Shown: positions 8,347 to 16,346 of the stretch, piece by piece | Numbering within the stretch: the first letter of the stretch is position 1 | How the letters are laid out: every line of letters begins with the position of its first letter | Assembly (NCBI GenBank): GCA_019119335.1 | Contig: DWXF01000020.1 | Span: 1-47,641, forward strand | Length of the DNA stretch: 47,641 nt | From: Candidatus Flavonifractor merdavium | GTDB taxonomy: Bacteria; Bacillota; Clostridia; Oscillospirales; Oscillospiraceae | Reading direction: 5' to 3' | Notes under the pieces: generated by a model | Databases searched by the model: none | The model's input: only the letters and a program-made list of their open reading frames with translations | Told to the model about the DNA's origin: nothing | Program-made: the position numbers and the translations under genes

Positions 8347-9060
8347 TTACTCGCCGCGCACACCCAGATAGGCGGATGCAATGTCAGCGTTATTCAGCAG
8401 ATCCTGTCCGGATCCGGCATTGACCAGATTTCCGTTTTCAATGACATAGGCGTAATCGCAGATGCTCAGAGACTTTTTGGCGTTCTGCTCTACCAGCATT
8501 ACGGTGATTCCGTCGTCCCGGATGCGCTGGATGGTCTCAAACACCTCGCTTACGATGATGGGCGCCAGGCCCAGAGAGGGCTCGTCCAGCAGGAGGACCT
8601 TCGGCTTGGCCATGAGGCCGCGGCAGATCGCGCACATCTGCTGTTCGCCGCCGGAGAGCGTACCCGCATCCTGGTGACGGCGCTCCTTCAGCCGGGGAAA
8701 AAGTTCATACTGCTTGTCGAGCAGGGCCCGCACCTCTTTGGCGCTGCGATTCAGATAGGCGCCCAGGCGCAGGTTTTCCTCCACGGACAACCCTGCAAAG
8801 ATCCGCCGGCCCTCGGGCACTTGCACGATACCCGCCGAGACCACCTTGTGGGAATGCGCGGGAAGGGCCGCGCCGTTCAGGGAGATCGTCCCGGTGTGCT
8901 TCACCATACCGGAGACCGCATTGAGAATGGTGGTCTTGCCCGCACCGTTGGAGCCGATGATGACCGTGATCTTCCCGGCATCCACATCCATGTCCACGCC
9001 GTGGATCGCCTCGATCTGACCGTAAGAAACATGCAGTCCCCGAATTTCCAGCAGAGCCAT
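8347..9060 (-). CDS. livF: LIV-type ABC transporter ATP-binding protein LivF
   Basis: Second ATPase of a LivFGHMJ-type (HAAT family) importer, 237 residues, standard length. Walker A GSNGAGKT is at 36-43, the ABC signature LSGGEQQ at 135-141 and Walker B LLLDEP at 156-161. The segment VPEGRRIFAGLSVEENL is characteristic of LivF. The ATG overlaps the stop of livG (TGATG), with AGGAGG upstream, so the two are translationally coupled. It energises import together with LivG on the cytoplasmic face. Such systems carry amino acids, amides, urea and other small polar compounds, so the family alone does not name the ligand. Confidence 0.93.
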   Translation of the reverse strand: MALLEIRGLHVSYGQIEAIHGVDMDVDAGKITVIIGSNGAGKTTILNAVSGMVKHTGTISLNGAALPAHSHKVVSAGIVQVPEGRRIFAGLSVEENLRLGAYLNRSAKEVRALLDKQYELFPRLKERRHQDAGTLSGGEQQMCAICRGLMAKPKVLLLDEPSLGLAPIIVSEVFETIQRIRDDGITVMLVEQNAKKSLSICDYAYVIENGNLVNAGSGQDLLNNADIASAYLGVRGE

Positions 9061-9833
9061 CAGAGTTCCTCCTCTCCCAAATAGGCAGCCAATACCGCCG
9101 GATTCGTCTGAATTTCCGCCGGAGTTCCAACCGCGATGGTTTTTCCGAAGTCCTGAACATAGATCCGGTCACAAAGCGTCATGATAAGGTCCATCCGGTG
9201 TTCAATAACCAGAATAGAGAGCTGGAAATGCTCCTTGATGAGCCGTATGAAGTCAATCAGAGCCAGTACCTCCTCGGGATTCAAACCCGCGGCGGGCTCG
9301 TCCAGCAGCAGCACCCTGGGATGGGCGGCAATGGCCCGGGCGATCTCCACCCGGCGCTGGATGCCATAGGGCAGGTTGGAAGGACGGGCATCCTTGTACT
9401 GGGCCAAATTCAGCACTTCCAGGCAGTTCATCGCCTCCGCGGCGATCCGCTTCTCCTCACGCCAGCGGCGGGGCGTCAGAAACATGGCCTCCAGCAGGCC
9501 GTACTTTCCGCCCTGATCCAGGCCCACCTTTACGTTGTCCAAAACGTTGAGTCCGGTGAAAAGGCGGGTGTTCTGGAACGTGCGGGACAGCCCCATACGG
9601 GCCACCTCCACCTGGTTGCTCCGGGTAATGTCGCGCCCCAGGAACTCCACCTTTCCCTCATCAAAGTCGTAGATGTGGGAAAGCAGGTTGAAAATCGTGG
9701 TCTTTCCCGCGCCATTCGGTCCGATAATGCCGGCGATCTCCCCTGCATGCAGTTCCATGTTAAAGTCCTGAACGGCCTTAACGCCGCCAAAGCTCTTGGA
9801 AAGATGCTCCGTTCTCAGGATCGTATCACTCAT
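9060..9833 (-). CDS. livG: LIV-type ABC transporter ATP-binding protein LivG
   Basis: First ATPase of the LIV-type importer, 257 residues. Walker A GPNGAGKT is at 38-45, with the LivG hallmarks GLSRTFQNTRLFTGLNVLDNV and DEPAAGLNPEE. The signature region is altered to LPYGIQRRVEIARAI, which is usual in LivG. Its start overlaps the end of livM by 8 bases, and GGAGG lies 8 bases before the ATG. It pairs with LivF under the LivH/LivM membrane pore. Confidence 0.93.
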   Translation of the reverse strand: MSDTILRTEHLSKSFGGVKAVQDFNMELHAGEIAGIIGPNGAGKTTIFNLLSHIYDFDEGKVEFLGRDITRSNQVEVARMGLSRTFQNTRLFTGLNVLDNVKVGLDQGGKYGLLEAMFLTPRRWREEKRIAAEAMNCLEVLNLAQYKDARPSNLPYGIQRRVEIARAIAAHPRVLLLDEPAAGLNPEEVLALIDFIRLIKEHFQLSILVIEHRMDLIMTLCDRIYVQDFGKTIAVGTPAEIQTNPAVLAAYLGEEEL

Positions 9834-10737
9834 GCTTCTTCCCTCCCTTGACTTCGGAGCCCTTTCCCCGTGAAAAGCGTTTACGCAGCGCGCTCAGGCT
9901 CAGCTCCCGCTCGCCCAGAAGTCCGGTGGGCCGGAAGTTGATGATCAGGAGGATCAGGATGCAGTAGATAATCGTCCGGTACTCCTGGAGACTCTGACCA
10001 AACAGCGTCACATTTCGGAAGATCTCCGGCAGGCACTTCAGGAAGGCTGCGGAGAAAACAGCGCCAGTCAGGCTGTTCGTGCCGCCGAAGAACAGGAAAA
10101 TCTCCTGCTCCGACGACGCGGTCCAGCCAAAGGATTCCGGGAGCAGCACCCGGTTCTGCAGGCCGTAGAGGATGCCCGCCAGACTGGCAACAATGGAGGC
10201 CAGGATGTAGATTTTGATCTTCAGCTGATAGACATTGATCCCAAAGCTCTTGGCCGCCAGCTCATCCGTCTTGAGGGCGATACACATGCGGCCGAACCGG
10301 GAGTACTTCAGGTTCCGGATGCAAAATACCACCAGCACCACCAGGAGGATGGCAAGGGGCATCAGATACTCCACCTTGGGAATTTTGGAAAAGCCCTGGG
10401 AGCCGTTGGTGATATCGCTGAAGGTAATGAGCAGTGCGGTGATGGCCTGGCCCAGGCCGACGGAAATCAAAGAAAAATAGTCTTTGCGCATGCGGACGGT
10501 GGGCATGGCGGCTACCCAAGCCACCAGCGCGCATGTGGCGATCCCGCCCAGGCTGGTGATCCAAAACGGCAGACCGGTGCTTTCGGCCAGAATGAACGTC
10601 ACATAGGCGCCAATGGCCATATAGGCCGCCTGACCCAGGCTGAACATGCCGGCCAGGCCGGTCAGGGCAAAGATACCGGTGACAGCGATGATGGAAATAC
10701 ACGCCTGAATCACCAGGCCGACGTAATAAGAACTCAT
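9826..10737 (-). CDS. livM: LIV-type ABC transporter permease LivM
   Basis: Membrane permease of the importer, 303 residues with about eight to nine hydrophobic segments. Family stretches include TGLAGMFSLGQAAYMAIGAY near the N-terminus and the cytoplasmic coupling region GRMCIALKTDELAAKSFGINVYQLK (FGRMCIAL) that contacts the ATPases. A GGTNSLTGAVFSAAFLK segment follows. The C-terminus is short and basic. It sits 15 bases after livH and overlaps livG by 8 bases. Confidence 0.92.
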   Translation of the reverse strand: MSSYYVGLVIQACISIIAVTGIFALTGLAGMFSLGQAAYMAIGAYVTFILAESTGLPFWITSLGGIATCALVAWVAAMPTVRMRKDYFSLISVGLGQAITALLITFSDITNGSQGFSKIPKVEYLMPLAILLVVLVVFCIRNLKYSRFGRMCIALKTDELAAKSFGINVYQLKIKIYILASIVASLAGILYGLQNRVLLPESFGWTASSEQEIFLFFGGTNSLTGAVFSAAFLKCLPEIFRNVTLFGQSLQEYRTIIYCILILLIINFRPTGLLGERELSLSALRKRFSRGKGSEVKGGKKHE

Positions 10738-10752
10738 ATCATCACTCTCCCC

Positions 10753-11634
10753 TTATACCTTGTCCTGAGCAAACTTTCCGGAGATCCCCTGAGGACGCAG
10801 GAACAGGAACAGCAGCATGATTCCAAACAGGAGCGCGGGCGTGATGCTGGAACCCAGATAGTAGACCAGCACCATTTCGATCACACCCAGCAGAATCGCC
10901 GCAATAATGGCGCCGGACAGGCTGCCCAGTCCGCCAATCACGGAGGCGATGAAGCCCTTTACCATCATGGAAGAGCCGAGCGCGGGGTAGACCGAATACT
11001 TGATGCCCAGCAGGGTTCCGGATACGCCGGCCAGGAAACCGGCCAGCGCAAAGGTCAGAAGAATAATGAAGCCGGAGTTAATACCCATCAGGCGGCCAGT
11101 CCGCCCGTCGATGGCCACGGCCCGGATGGCCAGACCAATTTTTGTCTTGTTGATCAGCAGCATCAGCACCGCCAGCAGCACCAGCGAGATGACCAGGACC
11201 ACCAGATCCATGGTGGAGAAAGAGGCGCTGAAAAACTGCATGGAGGTTTTTTCAAACATAGGCGGGAAGCCATAGGACATCTTTCCGAAAAAGACGTTCA
11301 AAATCTGCTCGATCAAAATGGCAAAGGTAATGGACGCCACGAAATAATAGATGTTGGGGCTGTTGTTTTTCCGGATGCGGCGGTAGCAGAGCGTATCCAG
11401 AAGCAGCGCGATCAGCAGGCTGACAATCGCGGTAAAAATCAGCGTGGTCCACAGGGACGGGGGATTTTCAAAGGCGGAATAGAAGAAATAGGCAATGTAT
11501 GCGGCGGCACTGATCATTCCGCCATGGGCGAAGTTGGAAAACTTCAGAATACTGAATACCAGAGCAAAGCCTACGGCAATCAGGGCGTAAACCGCACCCA
11601 GGGAGATCCCGTTGACAATAAGCTGCAGACTCAA
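10753..11634 (-). CDS. livH: LIV-type ABC transporter permease LivH
   Basis: First membrane permease of the importer, 293 residues and highly hydrophobic. It begins LQLIVNGISLGAVYALIAVG, the typical LivH opening. It contains the coupling loop GLAIRAVAIDGRTGRLMGIN and the IASVIGGLGSLSGAIIAAILLG segment. The start codon is TTG at 11634, supported by GGAGG 7 bases upstream. It is the first transporter gene after the binding-protein gene, with a stable hairpin in the 84-base gap between them. Confidence 0.92.
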   Translation of the reverse strand: MSLQLIVNGISLGAVYALIAVGFALVFSILKFSNFAHGGMISAAAYIAYFFYSAFENPPSLWTTLIFTAIVSLLIALLLDTLCYRRIRKNNSPNIYYFVASITFAILIEQILNVFFGKMSYGFPPMFEKTSMQFFSASFSTMDLVVLVISLVLLAVLMLLINKTKIGLAIRAVAIDGRTGRLMGINSGFIILLTFALAGFLAGVSGTLLGIKYSVYPALGSSMMVKGFIASVIGGLGSLSGAIIAAILLGVIEMVLVYYLGSSITPALLFGIMLLFLFLRPQGISGKFAQDKV

Positions 11635-11675
11635 GATAACACCTCCTGATTTGTAGAGGGCATATGGAAATACAT

Positions 11676-11700
11676 GGGGGCGACGTTTACCGCCGCCCCC
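11676..11700 (-). promoter_or_regulatory. intra-operon hairpin between binding-protein gene and livH
   Basis: Arms GGGGGCG (11676-11682) and CGCCCCC (11694-11700) form a GC-only 7-bp stem in the gap downstream of the binding-protein gene. There is no T-run on the minus strand, so it is more likely a partial attenuator or 3' mRNA stabiliser that raises binding-protein levels above the permease and ATPases than a full terminator. Confidence 0.5.
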
Positions 11701-11718
11701 GGTGGAAAAAGCTGCGCG

Positions 11719-12948
11719 TCAGGTGTCCCACTCCTCACTCAAAGTATAGGAGGTGATAACGTTGATGTGGAAATCTTTATCGTACTCCGCAATCAGCATA
11801 GGCATGCCGATGGTACGATGGGTTTCAGGATTGATGGTGATGGAATGCGCAGCGCCGGGGGCATCCTTCACCTGGGCCAGCGCGGCAGCCACCGCCTCGC
11901 CGTCATAGGGGTCGTCCACCGCCTTGAGGCCTTCCGCCAGAACCATGGTGGCGTCATAGCCGAAGCAGGCGTTGGCAATGGGGTACTTGGTTCCGGTCTC
12001 CTCCATATACTTCTGAATGATGGGATAGGAGGGGTCATCCGGATTCTCCATATCGTAATTCATCAGGAAGTAGCAGTCGTACACATCGCTCTTGACCAGC
12101 GTATTGAAGGGAGACTGGAAAGTGTTGTTGCCCAGGATGATTCCCTCGTAGCCGGCCTCCCGGAGGTAGTCGTAGCAAAGCGCGTTATCGGCGGCGTAGT
12201 TACACACGAAAACCGCATCGGGGTTGGCGTTGGCAATCTTTACCGCCTGCGCCCGGTAGTCCACGTCACCGGCCTGGAAGGTCTCTTCCGCCACAATCGT
12301 GCCGCCCTGAGCGGTTACATATTCAGCAAAGGGCTCGGCGTGCATAACCGCATAGCTCAGTCCGGCATTGTAGAAGGTGGCGAAGGTCTCACAGCCCAGC
12401 TCCTCCAGGCCGTAAGCGGCAATGCAGTAAGACTGCTGAGCACAGCCGGGCTCGGCCAGGAACATGTAAGGATAAGGCTCACCAGTCTCCTCATTGGTGG
12501 TGCAGCGCTCGTCCATAAAATGGCCCACGATCGGAACCTGATCCTCTTCGGAGAGGTCCACCCAGGCCAGGGCCGGATTGGACAGCGGAGGACCGACGAT
12601 GGCAGCCACGTTATGCTCATCCACCAGCAGGCGATAGCAGTTGATACCCTCCTGAACATCGCCCTTGCAGTCCATGGTCACCAGTTCCAGCTTCTTGCCG
12701 TTGATCCCGCCCTGCTCATTGATCTGGCGGACAGCGTACTCCACGCCCCAGGCGTTGGCGTTGCCGGCCTCAGAGGCGCTGCCGCTGAGATCCTGAATGG
12801 TGCCGATGACGATGGTGTCCTGATCGCCGCCGGCGCTTTTGCTGGCGTCAGGCGTGCTTGTCTGCTCGTCGGTGGTACCGCAGCCGGCCAGCATCCCCAA
12901 TGTGGTGGAAGCGGCAAGAAGAACAGCGAGACCCTTTTTTACTTTCAT
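11719..12948 (-). CDS. LIV-type ABC transporter substrate-binding lipoprotein
   Basis: Extracytoplasmic ligand receptor of the LIV-type importer, 409 residues. The N-terminus is a lipoprotein signal: basic MKVKKG, hydrophobic core, then the lipobox LAGC with the lipid-bearing cysteine at about 22, followed by a Ser/Thr/Asp-rich linker. The mature part is a type I periplasmic-binding fold of the Peripla_BP_6 type (VIGTIQDLSGSASEAGNANAW, VAAIVGPPLSNPALAW). It has the two lobes expected for leucine/amide receptors. AAGGAGG precedes the ATG. As first gene of the operon after a 5' leader of ~165 bases it is probably the most abundant product. Its ligand is unknown; the downstream enzymes point to a sugar-acid, lactam or cyclitol-like compound rather than an ordinary amino acid. 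Confidence 0.92.
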   Translation of the reverse strand: MKVKKGLAVLLAASTTLGMLAGCGTTDEQTSTPDASKSAGGDQDTIVIGTIQDLSGSASEAGNANAWGVEYAVRQINEQGGINGKKLELVTMDCKGDVQEGINCYRLLVDEHNVAAIVGPPLSNPALAWVDLSEEDQVPIVGHFMDERCTTNEETGEPYPYMFLAEPGCAQQSYCIAAYGLEELGCETFATFYNAGLSYAVMHAEPFAEYVTAQGGTIVAEETFQAGDVDYRAQAVKIANANPDAVFVCNYAADNALCYDYLREAGYEGIILGNNTFQSPFNTLVKSDVYDCYFLMNYDMENPDDPSYPIIQKYMEETGTKYPIANACFGYDATMVLAEGLKAVDDPYDGEAVAAALAQVKDAPGAAHSITINPETHRTIGMPMLIAEYDKDFHINVITSYTLSEEWDT

Positions 12949-13119
12949 AGTTGTTTCCTCCTTCTGCGTGACTTTTTGCGAGCGGATTTTTGCAAGAGAA
13001 ATTGAATAATTCGCTAAGTAATCGTTTTCTTATATTCCACAATAGCTAAGCCGGAAAGAATCACCTCCTATGACTTAAATATACATTTTCTCAAAAGAGA
13101 TCCGGTGTTCCATGGCCTT

Positions 13120-13147
13120 ATTATACACATTCGACAGAAAAACGCAA
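13120..13147 (-). promoter_or_regulatory. minus-strand promoter of the 12-gene transport/catabolic operon
   Basis: On the minus strand a perfect -10 TATAAT (13120-13125) is preceded by a -35-like TTGCGT (13142-13147) with 16-base spacing. The predicted transcript starts near 13113 and carries a leader of ~165 bases before the binding-protein ATG at 12948. The LacI-type palindrome at 13176-13195 lies about 30 bases upstream of this -35, so one repressor could affect both directions. Confidence 0.6.
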
Positions 13148-13175
13148 GAGAAAATCCTGGAAATTCAGAAAATAT

Positions 13176-13195
13176 TTTAGTAAACGTTTACTAAA
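13176..13195. promoter_or_regulatory. perfect LacI-type operator palindrome
   Basis: The 20-base sequence TTTAGTAAACGTTTACTAAA is its own exact reverse complement, with the central CG typical of LacI/GalR-family operators. It ends three bases before the -35 of the plus-strand promoter. The likeliest ligand is the LacI-family regulator encoded at 14164-15237. A global CcpA-like protein is an alternative, since its cre sites are related but usually less symmetric. Confidence 0.75.
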
Positions 13196-13198
13196 GTA

Positions 13199-13227
13199 TT
13201 GACTTTTCCGTACCGGTTCTGCATAAT
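13199..13227 (+). promoter_or_regulatory. plus-strand sigma-A promoter of the short Gfo/Idh gene
   Basis: TTGACT (13199-13204) and CATAAT (13222-13227) are 17 bases apart, a near-consensus vegetative promoter. It is followed about 35 bases later by AAAGGAG and the ATG at 13263. The operator palindrome abuts its -35, which fits repression by blocking polymerase. Confidence 0.65.
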
Positions 13228-13262
13228 AAATTTGCAAATTCATCGGCACAAAGGAGTCGGTT

Positions 13263-14105
13263 ATGAAGATTGGTATTTTGGGTGCAGAAAGTAAACATAC
13301 AGACTATTTTGCCTCACTCTTGAATGGCCGCAGGCTGTTTCCGGACATGGAAGCAGTCGCCCTGTGGGGCGGAGACTGTCCCCAGCGGATCGCACACTGC
13401 ACAGAGGTCGGCGCCATTCCAGCCGTGTACGGGACTCCGGAAGAAGTCATCGCGCGCAGCGACGGCATCCTGATCACCACCCGCAGAGGAGACAGTCACC
13501 GCCAGCTGGCAGTCAAATGTCTTCAGGCCGGAAAGCCGGTTTTTGTGGACAAGCCCTTTTCCTGTACGCCGGAAGACGCTCTGGCCATGGTAGAGGAATC
13601 CCAACGGACAGGCACCCCCCTGATGGGAGGCTCTACGCTGTGTTTCCTGCCTCAGGTGGAGGAATTCCGTGAGCGGGCAAGGTATTGCTCCAACGTGAAG
13701 CTCTCCTATGCGGCGGACTGCGATTCACCCTTTGGCGGATGGAGCTTTTACGGAAGTCACCTGACGGATCTTTGCTCCGTGATCTGCGGAATGGATGCGA
13801 TGAGCGTCCACGCCGTGCGCACGGGCAGCGCCGCAGAGATCGAAATTTGCTACCCTGAGCGCCATGTAACGCTGTACACCAGGCCGGATCTGGAGGAGCC
13901 GGAGGTGGTGTTTTCCTCCTGGGGGGAGGAGCGGTGCCGGCTGCCGGACTTTAACCGCTGCTACGAATACGGCATGCGGGCGTTTGCAGATATGATGCGG
14001 AGCGGACTGAGCCGCGGGACCAGCCGTCTTCTGTTTTCCACCCGCCTTCTGGCCGCGGTGGAACAGTCTCTGCGTTCCCAGGAGAAGATCTCTTTCGTGG
14101 CGTAA
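13263..14105 (+). CDS. Gfo/Idh/MocA-family oxidoreductase (short copy)
   Basis: NAD(P)-binding sugar dehydrogenase-like protein of 280 residues, shorter than the usual 330-390 and than the second copy at 5699-6769. The Rossmann start MKIGILGAESKHTDYF and the VDKPFSCTPEDALAM segment (DKP in place of EKP) place it in the family. The substrate half is reduced, but a candidate histidine remains (FYGSHLTDLCSVICG). It is divergently transcribed from the transport operon under the palindromic operator. It may act on the same compound, or the trimmed domain may reflect a sensor or specialised role. Confidence 0.8.
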   Translation: MKIGILGAESKHTDYFASLLNGRRLFPDMEAVALWGGDCPQRIAHCTEVGAIPAVYGTPEEVIARSDGILITTRRGDSHRQLAVKCLQAGKPVFVDKPFSCTPEDALAMVEESQRTGTPLMGGSTLCFLPQVEEFRERARYCSNVKLSYAADCDSPFGGWSFYGSHLTDLCSVICGMDAMSVHAVRTGSAAEIEICYPERHVTLYTRPDLEEPEVVFSSWGEERCRLPDFNRCYEYGMRAFADMMRSGLSRGTSRLLFSTRLLAAVEQSLRSQEKISFVA

Positions 14106-14117
14106 GCAATACATAAA

Positions 14118-14149
14118 AAGCCAGGGAGCAGTTTCCTGCTCCCTGGCTT
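14118..14149 (-). terminator. Rho-independent terminator between convergent genes
   Basis: A perfect 14-bp stem (AAGCCAGGGAGCAG, loop TTTC, complement) lies between the convergent Gfo/Idh and LacI genes. Read on the minus strand it is followed by a T-run (the AAAAA at 14115-14119), so it best terminates the lacI-type transcript. On the plus strand it may also stop the short Gfo/Idh transcript less well. Confidence 0.8.
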
Positions 14150-14163
14150 CCAGATATCTCCTT

Positions 14164-15237
14164 TTATCCGTCCAGCGCCCGCACACTTTGGCGCTCCACC
14201 AAAATAGGCTGAAGACTCACATTCAGATTTGAACTTTTGTGGCCTGGAACAAGTTCATCAATGAGCATCATTGCCGCAAGGCGCCCCGTCTCGTAAGAGG
14301 GACAGCGGATCGTGGTCAGCGCCGGCATAAAGCTCTCGGCAAAGGGGATGTCGTCAAATCCCATGACCGAGATATCTTCCGGCACGCGGACACCGCTGCG
14401 ATGCAGTTCGGCAATGAGGCCGAAGGCCACCATATCGTTGACGCAGAGCACAGCGGTGACGTCGCTTCCCCGCGCCAGCAGCTGCTTGGCGATGCCGCTT
14501 CCGGCGTCCATCTCATAGCTTCCGCTCTCAAACGCGTCACCCGGCTCGCTGATATAGAGCAGGTCTTCTGACACGGTCAGGCCAGACGCTTCCATCTGCG
14601 CCCGGTAGCCGTTCAGCACCGCCTTTCGGGTCCAGCGGGTTAACGGGGTGGAGGCAAAGGCAATCCGGCGGTGCCCCTTGTCCCACAGATACTTGACAGC
14701 CATTTGGGCGCCCAGCCCGGAATCGTAGTTGATGCAGGCACAGGCATCATTCTCAAAACGCTGGTCCAGCTGCACGACCTTCATGCCCTTGGTAAGAAAC
14801 TCAGAGACAGACTTCTGCTCCTCGTCCACCGAGGAGAGGATCACCCCCCGGACCTGGCGATTGTAGAGCCGCTCCAAAAACTCGTGCTCCCGCTCCACGC
14901 TGCGGGCCGAATTGCAGATGATGATATGGTAATTCCGTTCAAAGCACACGGCAGAGATCCCCTGGATGGTCTGCATGTAAAATGGGTTGGTAATATTGGG
15001 GATAACCAAGCCAATATCCTGACTCTCAATCCCCTTTAAATTGCGCGCTGCAACGCTGGGAATATACGACAGCTCCCGCGCCGCATCCAGCACCCGCTTT
15101 CGCAGGCGGGGAGAGACATTGTACCCAGAATCCCCCAGCACTCTGGACACCGTGGCAACAGAAGTCTCCGCTTTCAGCGCCACATCGCGGATGGTAGCCC
15201 GTTCCTTCTTGGTAATGGTGATCGCCTCCCGATGCAA
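14164..15237 (-). CDS. LacI/GalR-family transcriptional regulator
   Basis: DNA-binding repressor-type protein with an N-terminal helix-turn-helix and hinge (ATIRDVALKAETSVATVSRVL, about residues 14-34, then YIPSVAARNLKG) and a periplasmic-binding-like effector domain (DIGLVIPNITNPFYMQTIQG; VMGFDDIPFAESFMPALTTIR). The full open frame gives 357 residues from a TTG at 15237, but no ribosome site precedes that codon. GGGAGG lies further in, placed 8 bases before an ATT at 15216, so initiation may use a rare ATT or begin elsewhere. It is flanked by sugar-acid genes and faces the divergent epimerase. The palindromes at 13176 and 15255 are candidate targets. The effector is unknown, probably the imported sugar acid or an intermediate. 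Confidence 0.9.
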   Translation of the reverse strand: MHREAITITKKERATIRDVALKAETSVATVSRVLGDSGYNVSPRLRKRVLDAARELSYIPSVAARNLKGIESQDIGLVIPNITNPFYMQTIQGISAVCFERNYHIIICNSARSVEREHEFLERLYNRQVRGVILSSVDEEQKSVSEFLTKGMKVVQLDQRFENDACACINYDSGLGAQMAVKYLWDKGHRRIAFASTPLTRWTRKAVLNGYRAQMEASGLTVSEDLLYISEPGDAFESGSYEMDAGSGIAKQLLARGSDVTAVLCVNDMVAFGLIAELHRSGVRVPEDISVMGFDDIPFAESFMPALTTIRCPSYETGRLAAMMLIDELVPGHKSSNLNVSLQPILVERQSVRALDG

Positions 15238-15254
15238 GTTGGGGTGTTCTTATT

Positions 15255-15276
15255 TTAACCGTAACTTCCCGGTTAA
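15255..15276. promoter_or_regulatory. inverted repeat in the lacI/epimerase divergent gap
   Basis: TTAACCG (15255-15261) and CGGTTAA (15270-15276) form a 7-bp inverted repeat with an 8-base spacer in the 83-base divergent intergenic region. It may be an operator for autoregulation of the LacI-type gene and control of the epimerase/SDR pair. It does not match the CG-centred operator at 13176. Confidence 0.35.
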
Positions 15277-15320
15277 TCAAGATAAGAAAGGAACGCAAAA
15301 ACAGAAAGGAGCGGAAAAGA

Positions 15321-16334
15321 ATGACAGAACAAGATCGGCTGGAGACAGTCACCCGGCCTTCCCAGGCCCTGATAGAGGACATCAAGCAGGTGGATGGCCC
15401 GATTATGATCCTGGGCGCCGGAGGCAAGGTGGGGCCCAGTCTGGCGCTCAAGGCGAAACGGGCCTGCGCAGCCGCGGGAATCAGCAAGCAGATCATCGCC
15501 GTATCCAAATTTGACGATCCGGACGCACCGGAGCTGATGAGACAGCAGGGGCTGCAGGTTTACGAAACAGATCTGTTTGACCCGGAACAGCTGGCAGCTC
15601 TCCCCAAAGCGCAGAACATCATTTTTATGGCAGGCAGAAAGTTCGGCACCACCCAGAACCAGGACTTGACCTGGGCAGTGAATGTTCTGCTGCCCGCCAA
15701 GATATGCGAGGCATTTCCCGAGGCAAGAATCGTCGCGTTTTCCACCGGAAACATTTACGGAGACCGCCCCGCAGGTTCAGGCGGCGCCTCAGAGACAGAC
15801 ACGCCCGCCCCCGACGGCGAATATGGCCAGACCTGTCTGGGGCGGGAGCGGGTGTTTTCCTATTACGCCAAGAAAAACGGGACAAAATCACTGATGTTCC
15901 GTCTGAACTATGCCGTGGATCTCCGCTACGGCGTCCTCTATGATATCGCAAAAAGCGTTTGGGACGAAACTCCTGTCAAACTGGGCAGAGGTGTGTTCAA
16001 CTGCATCTGGCAGGGTGACGTTTGCGAATACACCCTGCGCAGCCTGCTCCACACCGCCAATCCGCCTGCCATCCTGAATGTGACGGGACCAGAGACCATT
16101 TCCACCCGATGGGCCGCAGAAGAGTTTGGCCGCATATTCCAAAAGACGCCCCGCTTTGAGGGCGAGGAGCAGCCGCAAGGCATTTTCAGCAATACGACCA
16201 GGCTAAACGAATGGATGGGATATCCCAGCGTGACCTTGGGCGACATGATCCGCTGGCAGGCTGAATGGGTTCGAAACGGCGCCCCCGCCCTGACGGCGCC
16301 CACTCATTTCGACACCACGGACGGCAAATATTAA
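15321..16334 (+). CDS. NAD-dependent epimerase/dehydratase family protein
   Basis: Extended short-chain dehydrogenase-type protein, 337 residues. The nucleotide motif is MILGAGGKVGPSLA (~29-42), and the family's strand FSTGNIYGD is clear. The expected active-site Tyr-x3-Lys appears as YGQTCLGRERV, with cysteine where lysine is expected, so the catalytic chemistry may be altered. AAAGGAG lies 9 bases before the ATG. It is followed after 12 bases by the mannonate-type SDR, so the two form an operon divergent from the LacI gene. The substrate is probably a sugar or sugar acid. Confidence 0.8.
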   Translation: MTEQDRLETVTRPSQALIEDIKQVDGPIMILGAGGKVGPSLALKAKRACAAAGISKQIIAVSKFDDPDAPELMRQQGLQVYETDLFDPEQLAALPKAQNIIFMAGRKFGTTQNQDLTWAVNVLLPAKICEAFPEARIVAFSTGNIYGDRPAGSGGASETDTPAPDGEYGQTCLGRERVFSYYAKKNGTKSLMFRLNYAVDLRYGVLYDIAKSVWDETPVKLGRGVFNCIWQGDVCEYTLRSLLHTANPPAILNVTGPETISTRWAAEEFGRIFQKTPRFEGEEQPQGIFSNTTRLNEWMGYPSVTLGDMIRWQAEWVRNGAPALTAPTHFDTTDGKY

Positions 16335-16346
16335 GGAGGTAACCTT

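Noticed and set aside
12848-13042. Possible leader peptide (TTG start) before the binding-protein gene, preceded by a perfect AGGAGGTGATT
   Set aside because: The ribosome-like sequence is about 21 bases from the TTG, too far for initiation, and the frame runs on into the binding-protein gene out of frame.
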